A stretch of DNA of 64,000 nucleotides from Anagrus nilaparvatae (lineage: Eukaryota > Arthropoda > Insecta > Hymenoptera > Mymaridae). The notes under the pieces are model-generated. The model did no database searches. It saw only the letters and a program-made list of their open reading frames with translations, and had not been told where the DNA came from. The DNA is taken from contig JAKSXM010000007.1 of NCBI GenBank assembly GCA_022575985.1, positions 54,156,501 to 54,220,500 on the forward strand. Reading direction: 5' to 3'. How positions within the stretch are numbered: the first letter of the stretch is position 1; every line of letters begins with the position of its first letter. Both the position numbers and the translations under genes were made by a program. Below are positions 10,401 to 22,083 of this stretch, in pieces.

Positions 10401-10830
10401 CACTGTTAAAAGTAACTTTCTTATATTAACAAAAAAATTAGAACATTTTCGAAAAATTAGTAAATTTTCGAAAAAATTTGTAAATATTCGAAAAAAATCG
10501 TATATTTACTAAATTTAGTATATTAACAAAATATTCGAGTATTATCGATTTTATTTTGTGAATTCGCAAGAAAAATTGATAATTTACAATTTTTTTTCGA
10601 AAATTTACAAAAAATAGTTGTAAATTTCCGAAAAATAATTGTGAATTTACAACTTTTTTCGTAAAATCACAAAAAAAAAATCGAGAATTCTCGAATTTTT
10701 TATGAATATACTAAATTTAGTAAATTTACGATTTTTATCGAATATTTACAAATTTTTTTGAAAATTCACTAATTTTTCGAAAAAATTCTATTTTTTTTGT
10801 AAATCTATAAGAAAGTTACTTTTTACAGTG
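10401..10830. mobile_element. TA-flanked MITE with CACTGT ends, 430 bp
   Basis: The ends CACTGTTAAAAGTAACTTTC and GAAAGTTACTTTTTACAGTG are inverted and bordered by TA at 10399-10400 and 10831-10832. The interior is a run of short degenerate units around CGAAAAATT and GTAAATTTTCG on both strands, so the whole element can fold back. The TA duplication suggests a Tc1-mariner-type mobilising enzyme. It has no coding capacity. Confidence 0.75.
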
Positions 10831-10832
10831 TA

Positions 10833-11380
10833 CCAAATAATATTTTATAATAACTAAAAATGAAATTAAAAAAATTTTGATGAGGCCGTGCCTACCACAA
10901 TGATTTTCTGTTGGTTTAAACTCTATTGAAAGTGAAAAAAAAACGTAAACATATAAAAGGTAACGGATGCTAAAAAGATTTTCCACTTCAATATAAAAAA
11001 CAGCATTTTTCATGTCTAAGCTAACCCAAATATTTATAATCTCTTTTTTTTTGTAAATAAAATTTAAAAAATAAGATTTCCAGGGAAAAGCTTAAGATAC
11101 AAAAACTTTTCACTTTATGGTCTTAATTAGTACAGTATTAAACAGCAAAATAAGATTTTGTAAAATATAAAAAAATTAAAATTTTATTTTAAATTTAATT
11201 TTATTTATTTAAAAAATTCATAACTTGCTTGATTTTCCCGATGAAAAAATGATTCATTTAAAAAAATTTCAAAGGTTTTTGGATTAAGAAATTAAAGTTT
11301 ATCAAGAAACAATAATTGTTGATTTTGTCGATTTACACCCTGCGCATTTAATTATTTAAAAAAATAAAAAAAAATTTATA
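10833..11380. other. AT-rich intergenic DNA
   Basis: No supported feature. A 65-codon minus frame (10816-11013) overlaps the MITE end and looks accidental. Confidence 0.45.
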
Positions 11381-11830
11381 ACCGGTTTGTGTAACGCATA
11401 ACCAACGAGCATGAAACATGTTTATTCATAATAGTAATAAATCCAAAAACCGAAATTACAATAAATCCTGAAATATAAATTATCTTAAGTCCATAAACTT
11501 AAAGTATTCTAAGTAATGGTTGTTATCAGCGCCTGACTCCCACTTCAAATTATTCTAAGTCCCTAAATCGAAAATATTCTAAGTCCCTTTCACCCCCCCC
11601 CTAAAAGCGTTACTTTTTCACCCCCCCCTAAAAACTTCAATTCTTCACCCCCCCCCCTAAAAGTGTCACTTTTTCACCCCCCCCCCCCTGCCGAGCCAAA
11701 CTTTTTCAAATACCCTATCCAATGAACATGTTCCATGTTAAAAATGGTTAAATCGGATATATACTTTTTGAAAAAGAGTGAAAGCCAATCAACAAAAAGG
11801 CATTTCGAGAAAAACGCGTTTAAAGTTTTT
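11381..11830. repeat. dispersed repeat with poly-C ladder
   Basis: The segment begins AACCGGTTTGTGTAACGCAT and includes CATAACCAACGAGCATGAAAC. Homologous stretches occur at 55200-55440 (same strand) and, in parts, inverted at 19760-19930, 30510-30665 and 63890-64000. Between 11591 and 11690 a unit of about 35 bases, CACCCCCC...TAAAA...TTTTT, is repeated four times with C runs of 8 to 12. C runs of this kind are probably length-polymorphic. Confidence 0.65.
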
Positions 11831-12384
11831 TTTTAGTATACTTACTTATATGAATACCTTTACAAAAACTTTAATATCTCCTAAACGCGTTGGAATTTTA
11901 TTTCAAATTTTTTTTACATATTCTTAAATAGTTTTTGAATAAAATAAAAGAATTAAAAAAAAATAGAAAATTAAAAAAAATTTTGAGAATCGTGCCTTAA
12001 AGAAATAAATAGTCTAGAAACCGATTTAAAAAAAAATTGATTATTTTAGGGGAAAAATTAAGCAAGTAACGAACTTTTTAAAATCAAAAAGTGTTTTTTC
12101 AATAGAATATCGATTCTTTTTGGAGGCCAATTATGAATGATAACATCTTAATTTGAAGATTACTGGGCTAATTTTTATCGTCAAATGAAAAGTTTGTTTT
12201 ATTTGAGTTGTGTTTTTCTCCTGGCAATCTAAAAATGTTGGGAACATTTCCGGTAACTTAGACATGAAAAACGCTTTTTTAATATAAAAATTAAAAAATC
12301 TTTTAGCATCCATCGCCGATTTCGACTTCGCACTTTTTTGCTTTCTATTACGTTTCAACTAAAAGGAAATCATGGTGGTAGACG

Positions 12385-13477
12385 CACAGTGGGCTAGAAA
12401 AAGTCAAAAGGGAACAAAATTCGGCTTCAGCGTAATTTTGACTGAAAATAAAATTTAAAAAATGGAATTTATAGGTTTTCATATATATTAAATGATAGGA
12501 AACCGCTTTTTTTGAGAAAAAAATTGTTGGAAAATTTTTTTAGACGTGGGAAATCAGGAAAAATTTTTTAAAATTTGGCACTAAAAAATGGGATAATCAA
12601 AATGTCAAATTTATAAAAAAAAAGTTTTTTGATGATATATATACATAAAAATATGCTGAAACAACCATAATTAACCTAAAAATTTTATCTAAGCTGTATG
12701 TGTCTACTATTGTAGGTGTGTTAGTGGAATATTCGAAAAAACTTAAAAATTAAAACAAAAATCAGAGTTTTATTAATTTTTCGGGTTTTTTATTTCCTAA
12801 AACGCACAAATAAAGTATATATGGGTTTTTTGCATCTACTTTGGTCTTATCCTACATCTGTGTATTTTTGTGGCTATATAGTTTTGTCATCTATAAACAA
12901 GTTAAACATTTCATTATTTAATATCTTTATGATTAAATTTTAAAAAATCTACTAAAAATGCGAAAATTCAATTTTACACACGCTCACATACAGACACAAA
13001 AATACACAGATGTAGGATAAGACCAAGGTAGATGCAAAAACCCATATATACTTTTTTTGTGCGTTTTAGGAAGTAAAAAATCCGAAAAATTAATAAAACT
13101 CTGATTTTTTTTTTAATTTTTAAGTTTTTTCGAATATTCCACTAACACACCTACAATAGTAGACACATACAGCTTAGATAAAATTTTTAGGTTAATTATG
13201 GTTGTTTCAGCATATTTTTATGTATATATATCATCAAAAAACTTTTTTTATAAATTTGACATTTTGATTGTCCCATTTTTTAGTGCCAAATTTTAAAAAA
13301 TTTTTCCTGATTTCCCACGTCTAAAAAAATTTTCCAACATTTTTTTTCAAAAAAAGCGGTATCCTATCGTTTAATATATATGAAAACCTATAAATTCCAT
13401 TTTTTAAATTTTATTTTCAGTCAAAATTACGCTGAAGCCGAATTTTGTTCCCTTTTGACTTTTTCTAGCCCACTGTG
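12385..13477. mobile_element. 1.1-kb foldback transposon with 5-bp duplication
   Basis: The terminal CACAGTGGGCTAGAAAAAG is matched inverted at the right end (CTTTTTCTAGCCCACTGTG). AGACG is found at both borders (12380-12384 and 13478-13482). The arms pair over nearly 500 bp each with only scattered differences, leaving a loop of about 120 bp near 12872-12995. No transposase frame exists. The high arm identity suggests recent origin or gene conversion between arms. The superfamily is uncertain: CAGTGGG ends recall hAT, but the duplication seen is 5 bp. Confidence 0.8.
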
Positions 13478-13482
13478 AGACG

Positions 13483-14807
13483 TGGCCAAAAATTTATTAA
13501 ATATTTTTAATTCCTATAAAATATGATTTTTGGTAGAAATGCTCATATATAATCAGCACTCTTTTAACGAAAATCTTAACTAAATAAATTATTTCAAATA
13601 TTGTATATTATTTAAGACGATTACTTTCATCTTATATCAGCTGTTTCTAATTTAAAACTATACATTTAATTTAAATACTTGAAACAATTGAAATAAAGAA
13701 ACTCATTTGTACGCAGTGGTATTCTCAGCCTTAAAATATTTTAAATAAAAGAAAAAAAATTATTTTTTCAAATACAGCTGAAAAGGGGTGTAAAAAAATC
13801 CGAATATTCGTTTTTACATTATTAAAATGTTGTTTTTACATAAAGTAAAAGCTCAGAAATTTGTTAAAATCGTTGGCTTACTCAATAAAAAAATACTTTA
13901 AAAGTAAAATACAAAAAAAACTTAAAAAACTAGTTTTATTATAAAAATTAAGCTACTTTACAATAAAAAAAAGTATATTAAAACTTTTGGCATGATTTCT
14001 TAAGGATAAAAATTTTCTAAGCCAAAGAAACCTTTTTTTTACGATGTATTTATTCAATATTAGAATAAATAAAAAAAAATAATAATTTTCACAATTTATT
14101 AGTTTAGTTCGTGTTTATTTTCTTTACATAAAATTCATGAAAAAAAACAAAAATAATAAGTGATTTAATTTCATTTCTTACCTATTTAAATATTTAATTT
14201 TTAGTCGATATTGGTATCCTTATTAGTAGCATTATTTTAATTAAAATTAACTCTGGGACGTGACAAGTTGGATAGAGAAGTCCATTTGAATAAAAGACTG
14301 TTTTTCAAAGTAAACATAATTTACCTGTATTAGCCATAAATCGACTTCAAAGTAATATTAATCATGGTTCTGACACTTTCATGATAATTTTGGGCATAAT
14401 TAGAAATAATTTCCTGTCTATTTAGAGTCTTATTATCATGTAATACTTTATTTTAGCATATTTCTTTTTCATGAAAATTTTTATTATATTTGAAAAATGT
14501 ATAAATGTACTTCGCATCTAATAAAATTTTTTATTGCTCTTTTGGAAACAAATCACGTATAGGATTACTAAAAATTTCTTTTTCGTCAATTCTGACGTTA
14601 AAAATCCTATTTCTTTTATCGTTCCTTTTTTTTTATATTTTGTAATACACTCGAAGTATTATATAATACAGCAATAAATATTCTACAAGATATCAAGAAT
14701 AACAAGAGTAATAATTGTACAATATTTACATCTAAACGAAAACATACGGCATAATATTCTTTAAATTTGAAAATTAAATTTTATTATATTAAAATTTAAA
14801 ATTCAAA
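13483..14807. other. AT-rich intergenic DNA
   Basis: No reading frame with recognisable residues and no inverted or tandem repeat stands out on either strand in this 1.3-kb stretch. Confidence 0.45.
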
Positions 14808-15446
14808 GAAATGATATTGGATGCATTGCGGGGGGTGAATTTGCCCATTTTTCGCCCCTTTTACCCCAAAAATATCTAATTTTTATAAAAACGTTTATTT
14901 TTAATATTTTAATGTCTCTATGGGTTTTTTGGTCAGGGAATTCAGTAATGATGTTAGAAATGTTAATTTATGCATTTCTCGGGGTTAATTGGCCATTTTT
15001 ACCTCGAATGCGCCGTATGCACTGTAGCACTGTATCAAGGGAAACGCATTTTATCCAACAACATAACTCCAGCACAAAAACTATTCAAAAGCAAATTCAC
15101 CCCCCGCAATGCATCCAATATCATTTTTGACATCATTTTTGGATTCCCCGACCCAAAAAAACCATAGAGACATTTAAAGATTAAAAATAAACGTTTTTAT
15201 AAAAATTAGATATTTTGGGGTAAATGGGGTGAAAAATGGGCTAATTCTCCCTCTGCAATACATCCAATATCATTTCTGACATCATTTTTGAATTCCCCGA
15301 CCCAAAAAAACCATAGAGACATTTAAAGATTAAAAATAAACGTTTTTATAAAAATTAGATATTTTGGGGTAAATGGGGTGAAAAAAGGGCAAATTGAAAT
15401 TCAAATCCAAATTCACCCTCCACCCCCAAATGCATCTAATATCATT
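14808..15446. repeat. foldback with repeated arm units
   Basis: GATATTGGATGCATTGCGGG near 14814 pairs with CCCGCAATGCATCCAATATC near 15103. The segment TTCCCCGACCCAAAAAAACC through TTGGGGTAAATGGGGTG then recurs in tandem (unit starts near 15112, 15261 and 15433, spacing about 149 and 172 bp). The left arm holds one inverted unit and the right side at least two, so the right arm was amplified. Short frames at 14912-15130 and 14970-15167 are by-products of the palindrome. Confidence 0.7.
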
Positions 15447-15519
15447 CTGACATCATTTTTGGGTTCCGTGACCCAAAAAACCTAAATGCACTCCTTGAAA
15501 TTAAAAAAAAAGGTGTTTC

Positions 15520-15987
15520 TTAAATGATCTTGTACTTGTGGGGGAAATGGGGTGAATCCCCCCTTTTCATTTCCACATATTCTCCTTTCCGGGACTTTGT
15601 TTCTAACATACTCCTGAATACAATGCAATCAGTTTTCACTCGATTTATCCATTTTCATAATTACGTAGAGGTGGTTTCGCGGATATGCCTTGATTATTAT
15701 ACCTCATCAGTGCCACGCCGGCTATTTCTGCGGGCGCTCGTTATGTTTGCAAACGTTATGTTCGCTTATAAATGTGGCAGCTTAAGTGTTTTAAGTGTTT
15801 TAAATGTTAATTATTAACTCATGTAAATAATATTAGTGTTTTTTAAACCCTGATGATGGAATTATTTTTAAACCCTGATGATGTAATTATTTAATTCCAA
15901 AACGCGTCGGTATTGACGTAATTCAACGAAGTCACTAGACGGATATATAAAGGTAATAATTTATAAAAAAAAAAAAAAAAAAAAAAT
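15520..15987 (+). mobile_element. possible retroelement remnant ending in an A tract
   Basis: This stretch is clearly less AT-rich than its surroundings up to 15830. It has two CCTGATGATG motifs (near 15850 and 15877), then AATTCCAAAACGCGTCGG and a TATATAAAGG. It ends in an uninterrupted run of more than 20 A at about 15965-15987. CTGATGATGG...AAAACG(T/C)GTC-type sequences are seen in Penelope-like untranslated regions, and a similar motif follows the Penelope fragment near 49185. A 97-codon frame at 15524-15817 has no recognised domain. It could also be a SINE or retrocopied transcript. Confidence 0.35.
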
Positions 15988-16243
15988 TTTTTTTCTAATA
16001 TTTCTTTTCATTTTTTTATAAAAATGTAATGTAATTTTTTATTTAATAAAAAAAAATCAATCTATCACGTGCGCACTTTCGGAAATTTAATAATACAGCA
16101 TTGATATTCTTTTTGTGGTTTATTTTTACTTGTGTAATAGTATCTTGATTCTCTTTTGTGCTTAAAAATAAAAATGGAAAAAAAATCAAATACTGAATGC
16201 GAATATTTTTAACGCTATTTTATGTTTTCTTTGAAATCTAATA

Positions 16244-16588
16244 GGGTAGCTGCATGGTATTGAGATTATTAGATATTCTAAAAATATATTTAAAAATATT
16301 TGATACGTATTTTTTTATTTTTCATAATAATTAAAAACAACGGATTTATTAGCCATGAATAGATAGTAGAAGGGGTAAATGACGTCATACAGTGAAAAAC
16401 GCTCCTATCTAACTCTATATAAAAATTTAACGGTGTGACGTCAGCTGCCCCCTCCACCGATTTTTAATTGCCAATAACTCCATTGTTTTTAATTATAATG
16501 AAAAATAAAAAAATACGTATCAAATATTTTAATGCCGGCTACAAAACCAACCAAATAGAACTTCAATATTTTTTTCATGCAACAACCC
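16244..16588. mobile_element. TA-flanked foldback MITE, GGGT ends
   Basis: GGGTAGCTGCATG on the left and CATGCAACAACCC on the right are inverted, with TA at 16242-16243 and 16589-16590. The inner arms pair well: ATTTGATACGTATTTTTTTA near 16298 against TACGTATCAAATATT near 16512, and TGACGTCA near both sides of the centre. There is no gene inside. The MITE at 16613 starts only 24 bases downstream. Confidence 0.7.
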
Positions 16589-16612
16589 TATTCAATACAT
16601 ATCGCACTTCTA

Positions 16613-16876
16613 CACTGACAGTAGAACGGGGAAGCAGATATTCCATTCGGGAAAGAATCTTCCCCTAAATTTGTATAAAATCTTTCTTATGTTTTTGGAG
16701 TGCTGTTATCTCAAAATAAGAAAAATACCTCCCAAAATACCTTCCGCCGATAAAGAAGCTTGCAGTTTTTACTACTCTAATTCTATTATTTAAATATTTG
16801 AAGAAGATTCTTTCCTAAAATAAGAAATATTCCATCCTAAAAGCTTGAGAACTCTGTTCCCCTACTACTGTCAGTG
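16613..16876. mobile_element. TA-flanked MITE with CACTGACAGTAG ends, 264 bp
   Basis: CACTGACAGTAGAACGGGGAA is matched inverted by TTCCCCTACTACTGTCAGTG. TA borders both sides (16611-16612 and 16877-16878). Inner arms share AGAATCTTCCCC-like and AAAATAAGAAA-like segments. The ends resemble mariner-type CACTG MITEs such as the one at 10401-10830. Confidence 0.75.
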
Positions 16877-17103
16877 TAATTCACTGAAAATCTAGTATGA
16901 AAGTTTTTGTTAGGAGTATTGTAAGTTGATTGTAAGAAGGTTTAAAAATTAGAATTTTAAATAATAATTAATTAGATTTATAATGATTAATTGATAATAA
17001 GGATTGGTTAATGCAAACTTTAGTTGCTTAGTAATTAAATAAATTGTAAAATTAAGTATTTTATTAATTTTTAAAGCGGGTGAAGCAAGCCATCTAAAAC
17101 GAA

Positions 17104-17340
17104 TAAACGTAACTTTAGTTGTATTAACTCATTAACGCCGAAGTGGAAAGTCTTGGAAGTGACAAAAAAAAAATCCCCTGTAAATCCGTGGTTACAAAGA
17201 TTAAATCTATAGTAAAAATTCATACTATATTAGAATCTGTCATTAGTTTTAGCCTACTACTCTCCTTTAAAAATACCCCAGGGATGAAAGGGTAACTTGG
17301 TTCATGTTAGAAAAAGTTGGGAATAGTACATTTATTACCA
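17104..17340 (+). repeat. dispersed repeat arm beginning AACTCATTAACGCCG
   Basis: AACTCATTAACGCCG and the following 200 bases (TTTAAAAATACCCC, GGGATGAAAGGGTAA) are related to 36368-36560. A diverged inverted counterpart lies at about 19450-19770. The Helitron copies at 17569-19296 may therefore have inserted into an older foldback of this family. Confidence 0.5.
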
Positions 17341-17341
17341 A

Positions 17342-17456
17342 GGGAGCAAAAAAAGAATGGTCCAAATCGCACGTTTTTAACTATAAATTATGATTAAATT
17401 CGAGGCGAAGCCAAAGATGGTAGACTATGATCTGGGCATTCATTTTTTTGCTCCTA
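17342..17456. repeat. short dispersed foldback, GGGAGCAAAAAAAGAATG family (copy 1)
   Basis: GGGAGCAAAAAAAGAATGG pairs with CATTCATTTTTTTGCTCC across a loop of about 75 bp. Three relatives occur at 21303-21398, 26797-26840 (half only) and 33837-33905. All share CAAATCGCAC/GCGATTTGG-like inner arms. The lack of exact borders suggests a MITE or a conserved part of larger foldbacks. Confidence 0.55.
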
Positions 17457-17568
17457 TGGATAAAAGGTAATTTTTTTTTTCTTAGTAAAGAGAAAATGCT
17501 TTTTTTACTACGAAGAAAATATATATATATATATATAAAACATATATATAAAAAAATATATATACATA

Positions 17569-18620
17569 CTAGCATAGGTGAGAGGGGGGGCTCCGCCCCC
17601 CTGATTTATACCCGGTGTTGTTGTTATTGATTTTTTATTATTATCATGTTGTTATTGTCCAAAATATATATCAATGCCAAAAAAAATTAACGCCTTGAAA
17701 TAAGCTAAAATTTTTTTTTTAATGTAGACCTTTTACCAGTTCAAATGTGACCAATAAGATAAAATTTGTAGTAAATTCAAAGGAATAGCGTATTTTTGAA
17801 AATGGGCCAAATCCGAGCCAAATCAGGCTATTTTTGGACCTTTAAGCAGACATATTTCGGGCCCATGAGGTGCTAGAGGACTAAAACTTTATCATATGAA
17901 TATATATAGTATTAAGATATAGTAAAAAATCTTAACTCATATGAATATTTGCATTGCTTAATGAACTGTAGTGCCAGCGTTTTTCCTATATTTTAATTTT
18001 TAAAAAATTTTTAAATATCGTAGAAAAAGTAATTAAAACTAATATTAACTAATTTATTTTTTTAACGAAAAAAAGTATATTATATCATTAATTTCTTGAA
18101 TTTGTCTTATTTTTTATTATAATTATTTTTAAAAACCAAACATTATTTTAACCCAATCAATTTTTTGAATGACCCACAAATAAATGATTAAAAATACCAT
18201 AAAAAATAAAAAAATTAAAAAAATTTTTTCACCAGCGTTAAAAATATTTTATAAAATTTTAAAGATACCTCCGTTTTGAATAAAAATTTCAGAGAATACG
18301 TAAAAATTAGTGCTGAATCGAATACTATGAAGTTCAATGGCAAAATTTTTCGATATTCTCGAGATATTTCAATTTTTGTTAAAATTTTTAAAAAATGTTA
18401 TCAAGTTCAATAATACTAAAAATTAAATATCTCAAAAACTACGACAGCTAATCAGAAAATATAAGGCCTATGTCACCCGCAGACTTTTTATCTTTATTTT
18501 GACACCAGTTTCATGCCAATTGGTTCGGCGGTTCTTGCGTGATGAATGGACAGACAGACAGACAGACAGACAAACAAATAAATTTTCAAATCTATATAGT
18601 ATTAAGATAAGATATATAGA
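17569..18620 (-). mobile_element. non-autonomous Helitron, 1052 bp
   Basis: Read on the minus strand, the element starts TCTATATATCTTATC at 18620. It carries a GT(C)TG microsatellite and CGCCGAACCAATTGGCATG, and ends with hairpin GGGGGGC-GGA-GCCCCCC, 12 bases, then CTAG at 17572-17569. The flanking bases are A before TC and T after CTAG, the canonical Helitron insertion signature. It encodes no Rep-helicase and would depend on an enzyme in trans. A second copy lies inverted at 24233-26092. The TA microsatellite at 17519-17560 borders its 3' end. Confidence 0.8.
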
Positions 18621-18721
18621 TGAAATCGTGCCTTAATTAAATATATTAAATTAAATATATCAAACTAAATTAAATAAACTAAATTAAATAAACTTAATTA
18701 ATTATATAAACTAAATTAAAT

Positions 18722-18916
18722 ATATCAAAAATTACGCTAGCTAATCAGAAAATATAGGGCCTATGTCACCCGCATTTTTTTTTTCTTCATTTTGACGCTG
18801 GTTTCATGCCAATCGGTTCGGTGTTTCGTGAGTCATTAGGGTACAAACAAACAAACAAACAAACAGACAAATAAATTTTCAGATATATATAGTATTAAGA
18901 TAGTATTAAGATATAG
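18722..18916 (-). mobile_element. truncated Helitron 5' segment (tandem copy)
   Basis: It repeats the 5' part of the neighbouring Helitron in the same orientation. It shares ACGCTAGCTAATCAGAAAAT, TAGGGCCTATGTCACCCGC, GGTTTCATGCCAATCGGTTC, a CAAA repeat in place of CAGA, and TATATAGTATTAAGAT. Only this segment is present; no hairpin or CTAG end follows. The tetranucleotide run differs from that of the 17569 copy. Confidence 0.65.
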
Positions 18917-18929
18917 TAAAAAATTTTTT

Positions 18930-19296
18930 AAAATATTTTATAAAATTTTAAAGATACCTCCGTTTTGAATAAAAATTTCAGAGAATACGTAAAAATTAGT
19001 GCTGAATTGAATACTATGAAGTGCAATAGCAATATTTTTCGATAATATCGAGATATTTCAATTTTTGTTAAAATTTTTAAAAAATGTTATCAAGTTCAAA
19101 AATACTAAAAATTAAATATCTCAAAAACTACGATAGCTAATCAAAAAATATAGGGCCTATGTCACCCGTATTTTTTTTTCTTCATTTTGACGCTGGTTTC
19201 ATGCCAATCGGTTCGGTGTTTCGTGAGTCATTAGGGTACAAACAAACAAACAAACAAACAGAAAAATAAATTTTCATATATATATAGTATTAAGAT
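18930..19296 (-). mobile_element. second truncated Helitron 5' segment
   Basis: It contains the longer 5' segment, from AAAGATACCTCCGTTTTG through GAGATATTTCAATTTTTG to the CAAA run and TATATAGTATTAAGATA. It matches 18240-18610 and 24240-24600 (inverted) but more closely resembles the 18722 segment near its tetranucleotide run. Three same-orientation 5' segments in a row suggest tandem or repeated insertion. Confidence 0.65.
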
Positions 19297-19449
19297 ATAT
19301 ATAAAACGTATAGAAAAAAAAATATATATAAAACGTATCAAATTTTATTGAAAAATATATAAACATACTTTTTATGTAAATTTATGTGTTCTATTAGCAG
19401 TCAATTTGACTCAAGAATATAATTTTAATTAGAAAAATAACTAATATTT

Positions 19450-19930
19450 TCATTTGTTTTGAACTACCCCTATTTACCTCACAAGGGTTGTAAATACGAT
19501 TAAAATTAATAAAAATTCAAAGTATACCATTTGGATTTAGATTTATACATATAAAAATATTATGTTTCAATATTTATTAATAAAATTTTATATGATGTGT
19601 TTCTCTAAATTTTGCCTGATATGGCCCAAATTACCACTTTAAACTCTCTTTAAAGGGTATTTTTAAAGGTTGTTGGTGTCAAAGTTAATAATGGAATCTG
19701 AAAAAGCATTAATTCCTACTATAGGTATAAAATTTTTAGCCACGAATCTACAAGAGGAGTTATTTTTAACATGAAACATGTTCATATAGGGAAGGGTATT
19801 GGAAATTAGAATAATTTGGATTTAGATAATTAAAATACCTTAGGTGTATGGACTTAGAATAATTTGAATTTAGGGACTTATTATAATTTCCTTTCTAGGA
19901 CTTATAATAAGTTGGGTGCATAAATTAAAA
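19450..19930. repeat. diverged repeat arms
   Basis: 19450-19720 is an inverted, diverged relative of the AACTCATTAACGCCG family (CTACCCCTATTTACCTCAC, then GTTGTAAATAC, later TTTAAAGGGTATTTTTAAAGG). 19760-19930, with ATGAAACATGTTCATATAGG and TTAGAATAATTTG, is an inverted relative of the poly-C repeat at 11381. Confidence 0.5.
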
Positions 19931-20934
19931 CTACTGTTATTCTCAGAAACGCTCCAAGATGAAGCTGCAATCTCTAATAAAATTAAAAATTTAATGATAA
20001 AAAAAATTTTCATGTTGCAGGTTAAGTTATCGTTAAAAAAACATTTATAATTTTCTTATTAAAAAAAAAAAATATTTTTTTATTTTATAAATTTTCTAAA
20101 AAAGATTCTTTTAAAACTCTATAAATAAATAAAAATTTATTTTAAAATATATTTTTTTCAATAATTAAGTTAAAAATATTACTGTAATTTTATATAAAAA
20201 AGTCCAGAAAAAAAATATAACTTTTATGAAAAATTTAGATTGCATTAATGTTGTAAAAGTTTTAGTAACGTTAAAAAAAAAAGTATTCTCTGAGGATTCG
20301 CAATCATTGGACGCACGCTATATCGTACCAACAAACAGTATTTTTCAAAGTATTTTCTCTCCCGTCAGAAGCAGCCTGCCACATTTATCCGGGGATACTG
20401 TTTGAAAAATTACATAAAATAAAAAAAATAAATAATTCTCTGATGTATATAGATGGTCACAATATCCTAACATTACTTTATTTTTATGTTATGTGCATAA
20501 TTATATAAGTTATTTATTTTTCGTTTAAATGCAATATAGTTATATTTTTTACAATATTTTATAAGAATAATCATATTTTTTACTGATTTTCAACAAAAAA
20601 ACTTTATGTATATATTTTTTCTTTATTAATATGTTTTTTTTTTCAATGTCGATACTGCTAGCTAAGAGATAATTTCTTAACTTTTTTCGATTGCTTGATA
20701 ATTTTAATAATAAACTTTTTCAAAAATTGTAATACTCGATTTATTATCAGATAAATACACTATTTTTGCTTTTCATAAAAAATTAAGTGTTAAACAGCTG
20801 AGTAAAATATAGAGTTTGACCTTTACAATATGTTGTCAGCTCCCGCCTGCTTTGCTTACTCGTGCATACAACTTCATGCAGGGTAAAATCGTATACTTTG
20901 TACCTTTGGTTAACATATTTTCATTTTTGATAAG
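19931..20934. other. AT-rich intergenic DNA
   Basis: No gene is supported. A small less AT-rich patch at 20290-20405 contains ACAGTATTTTTCAAA and ATACTGTTTGAAAAA as a loose inverted pair. Otherwise nothing stands out. Confidence 0.4.
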
Positions 20935-21570
20935 TCCATAAAATTTGTCAATGAAAATTTATGTAATTTGGGTCACTGAATACGAATATGAAATCAACTC
21001 AAAAATAGTAGAGTTGCCCACAAACGTTCTCCAAGATTTTTATCTGTTACTTTTTTTGGTCATTGAACACGAATATAGAAAGTGTCTAAGAAATACACGA
21101 ATATAGAAAATGGCTTAATATACCAAATAATTAATAAACCAAAAAAAAATAATCTAAATTTGCAAAATTTTATATAGTTTAAAAAAATTTTTTTAAAATT
21201 AACAGATAAAATCTTTAATGAATCCGCAAAATATACTGTCGAATTTCTTACTATTGAATACTGGACCATTTTCGGTAAATAGTATATTTTTATGCATGGC
21301 CACAAAAGTAAAGAATGGCCCAAATCGCACGTAAATTACCTTCCGAGGCGAAGCCGAGGATGGTAAACTGCGATTTGGGGCATCCTTTTTTTCTGGCCAA
21401 GGACAAAACATAATTTTTCTTGCTCAGTGTCAAGAAAATGCGTTTTTTTAAATAGCGCAGCGGCCAGAAAACACGCACTTTCATGGACACTAACAAGAAA
21501 AACAAATTTTATATTCATATTCAGCGACCTATAAGACTTAAATTTTCATTGAAAAATTTTATTGACTAAT
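20935..21570. repeat. foldback of the GGTCACTGAA-ACGAA family
   Basis: GTCAATGAAAATTTATG...GGTCACTGAATACGAATATG near 20947-20992 pairs inverted with CATATTCAGCGACC...AAATTTTCATTG near 21514-21553. A copy of the GGGAGCAAA-type short foldback lies in it (21303-21398). Minus-strand frames at 21060-21518 overlap each other in different frames and carry no family signature. Confidence 0.6.
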
Positions 21571-22083
21571 CAACAATAAAGTTCCTGCGAAATATAAGAG
21601 TCAATAACTGCACTAGTTATATGAAAACTAAAAATATATAAAAAAAAATTTATAATAAAAAGTAATAGCATCAAGAAAAATTTTATCTTTGAAGATATTT
21701 AATACTTACTATAAAAGAAAACTTTAATTAAGAATTGTAAGAATTACAATGTGAGAAAATGTTTTCTTTATTAAACAGCAATTCAAATAATTTATTTTTG
21801 AAAGTATCAAGAAATGAACTTAATTTAATTTCCGATGGTTAATTATTTCATTTTTTGGCAACAGTAGGTAGTTAAGGAAAAATTTAAATACAAAAAAAGA
21901 CGGATATTAAGGATTTCATAAGGATTTTTTGAGGATTTTAACTACCTTTTTTTTTGAGTACAGATTTTAATAAAAATTAGTATATAACAAGAAGTCATGT
22001 TAAAAAATGTATATTCAAAATATGAAGATCCTAGGGTGACTCCTCCATAGTTAAATAATATATTCAATTTTGCTTTTCGATCC
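21571..22083. other. AT-rich intergenic DNA
   Basis: I see nothing here on either strand. Confidence 0.45.
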
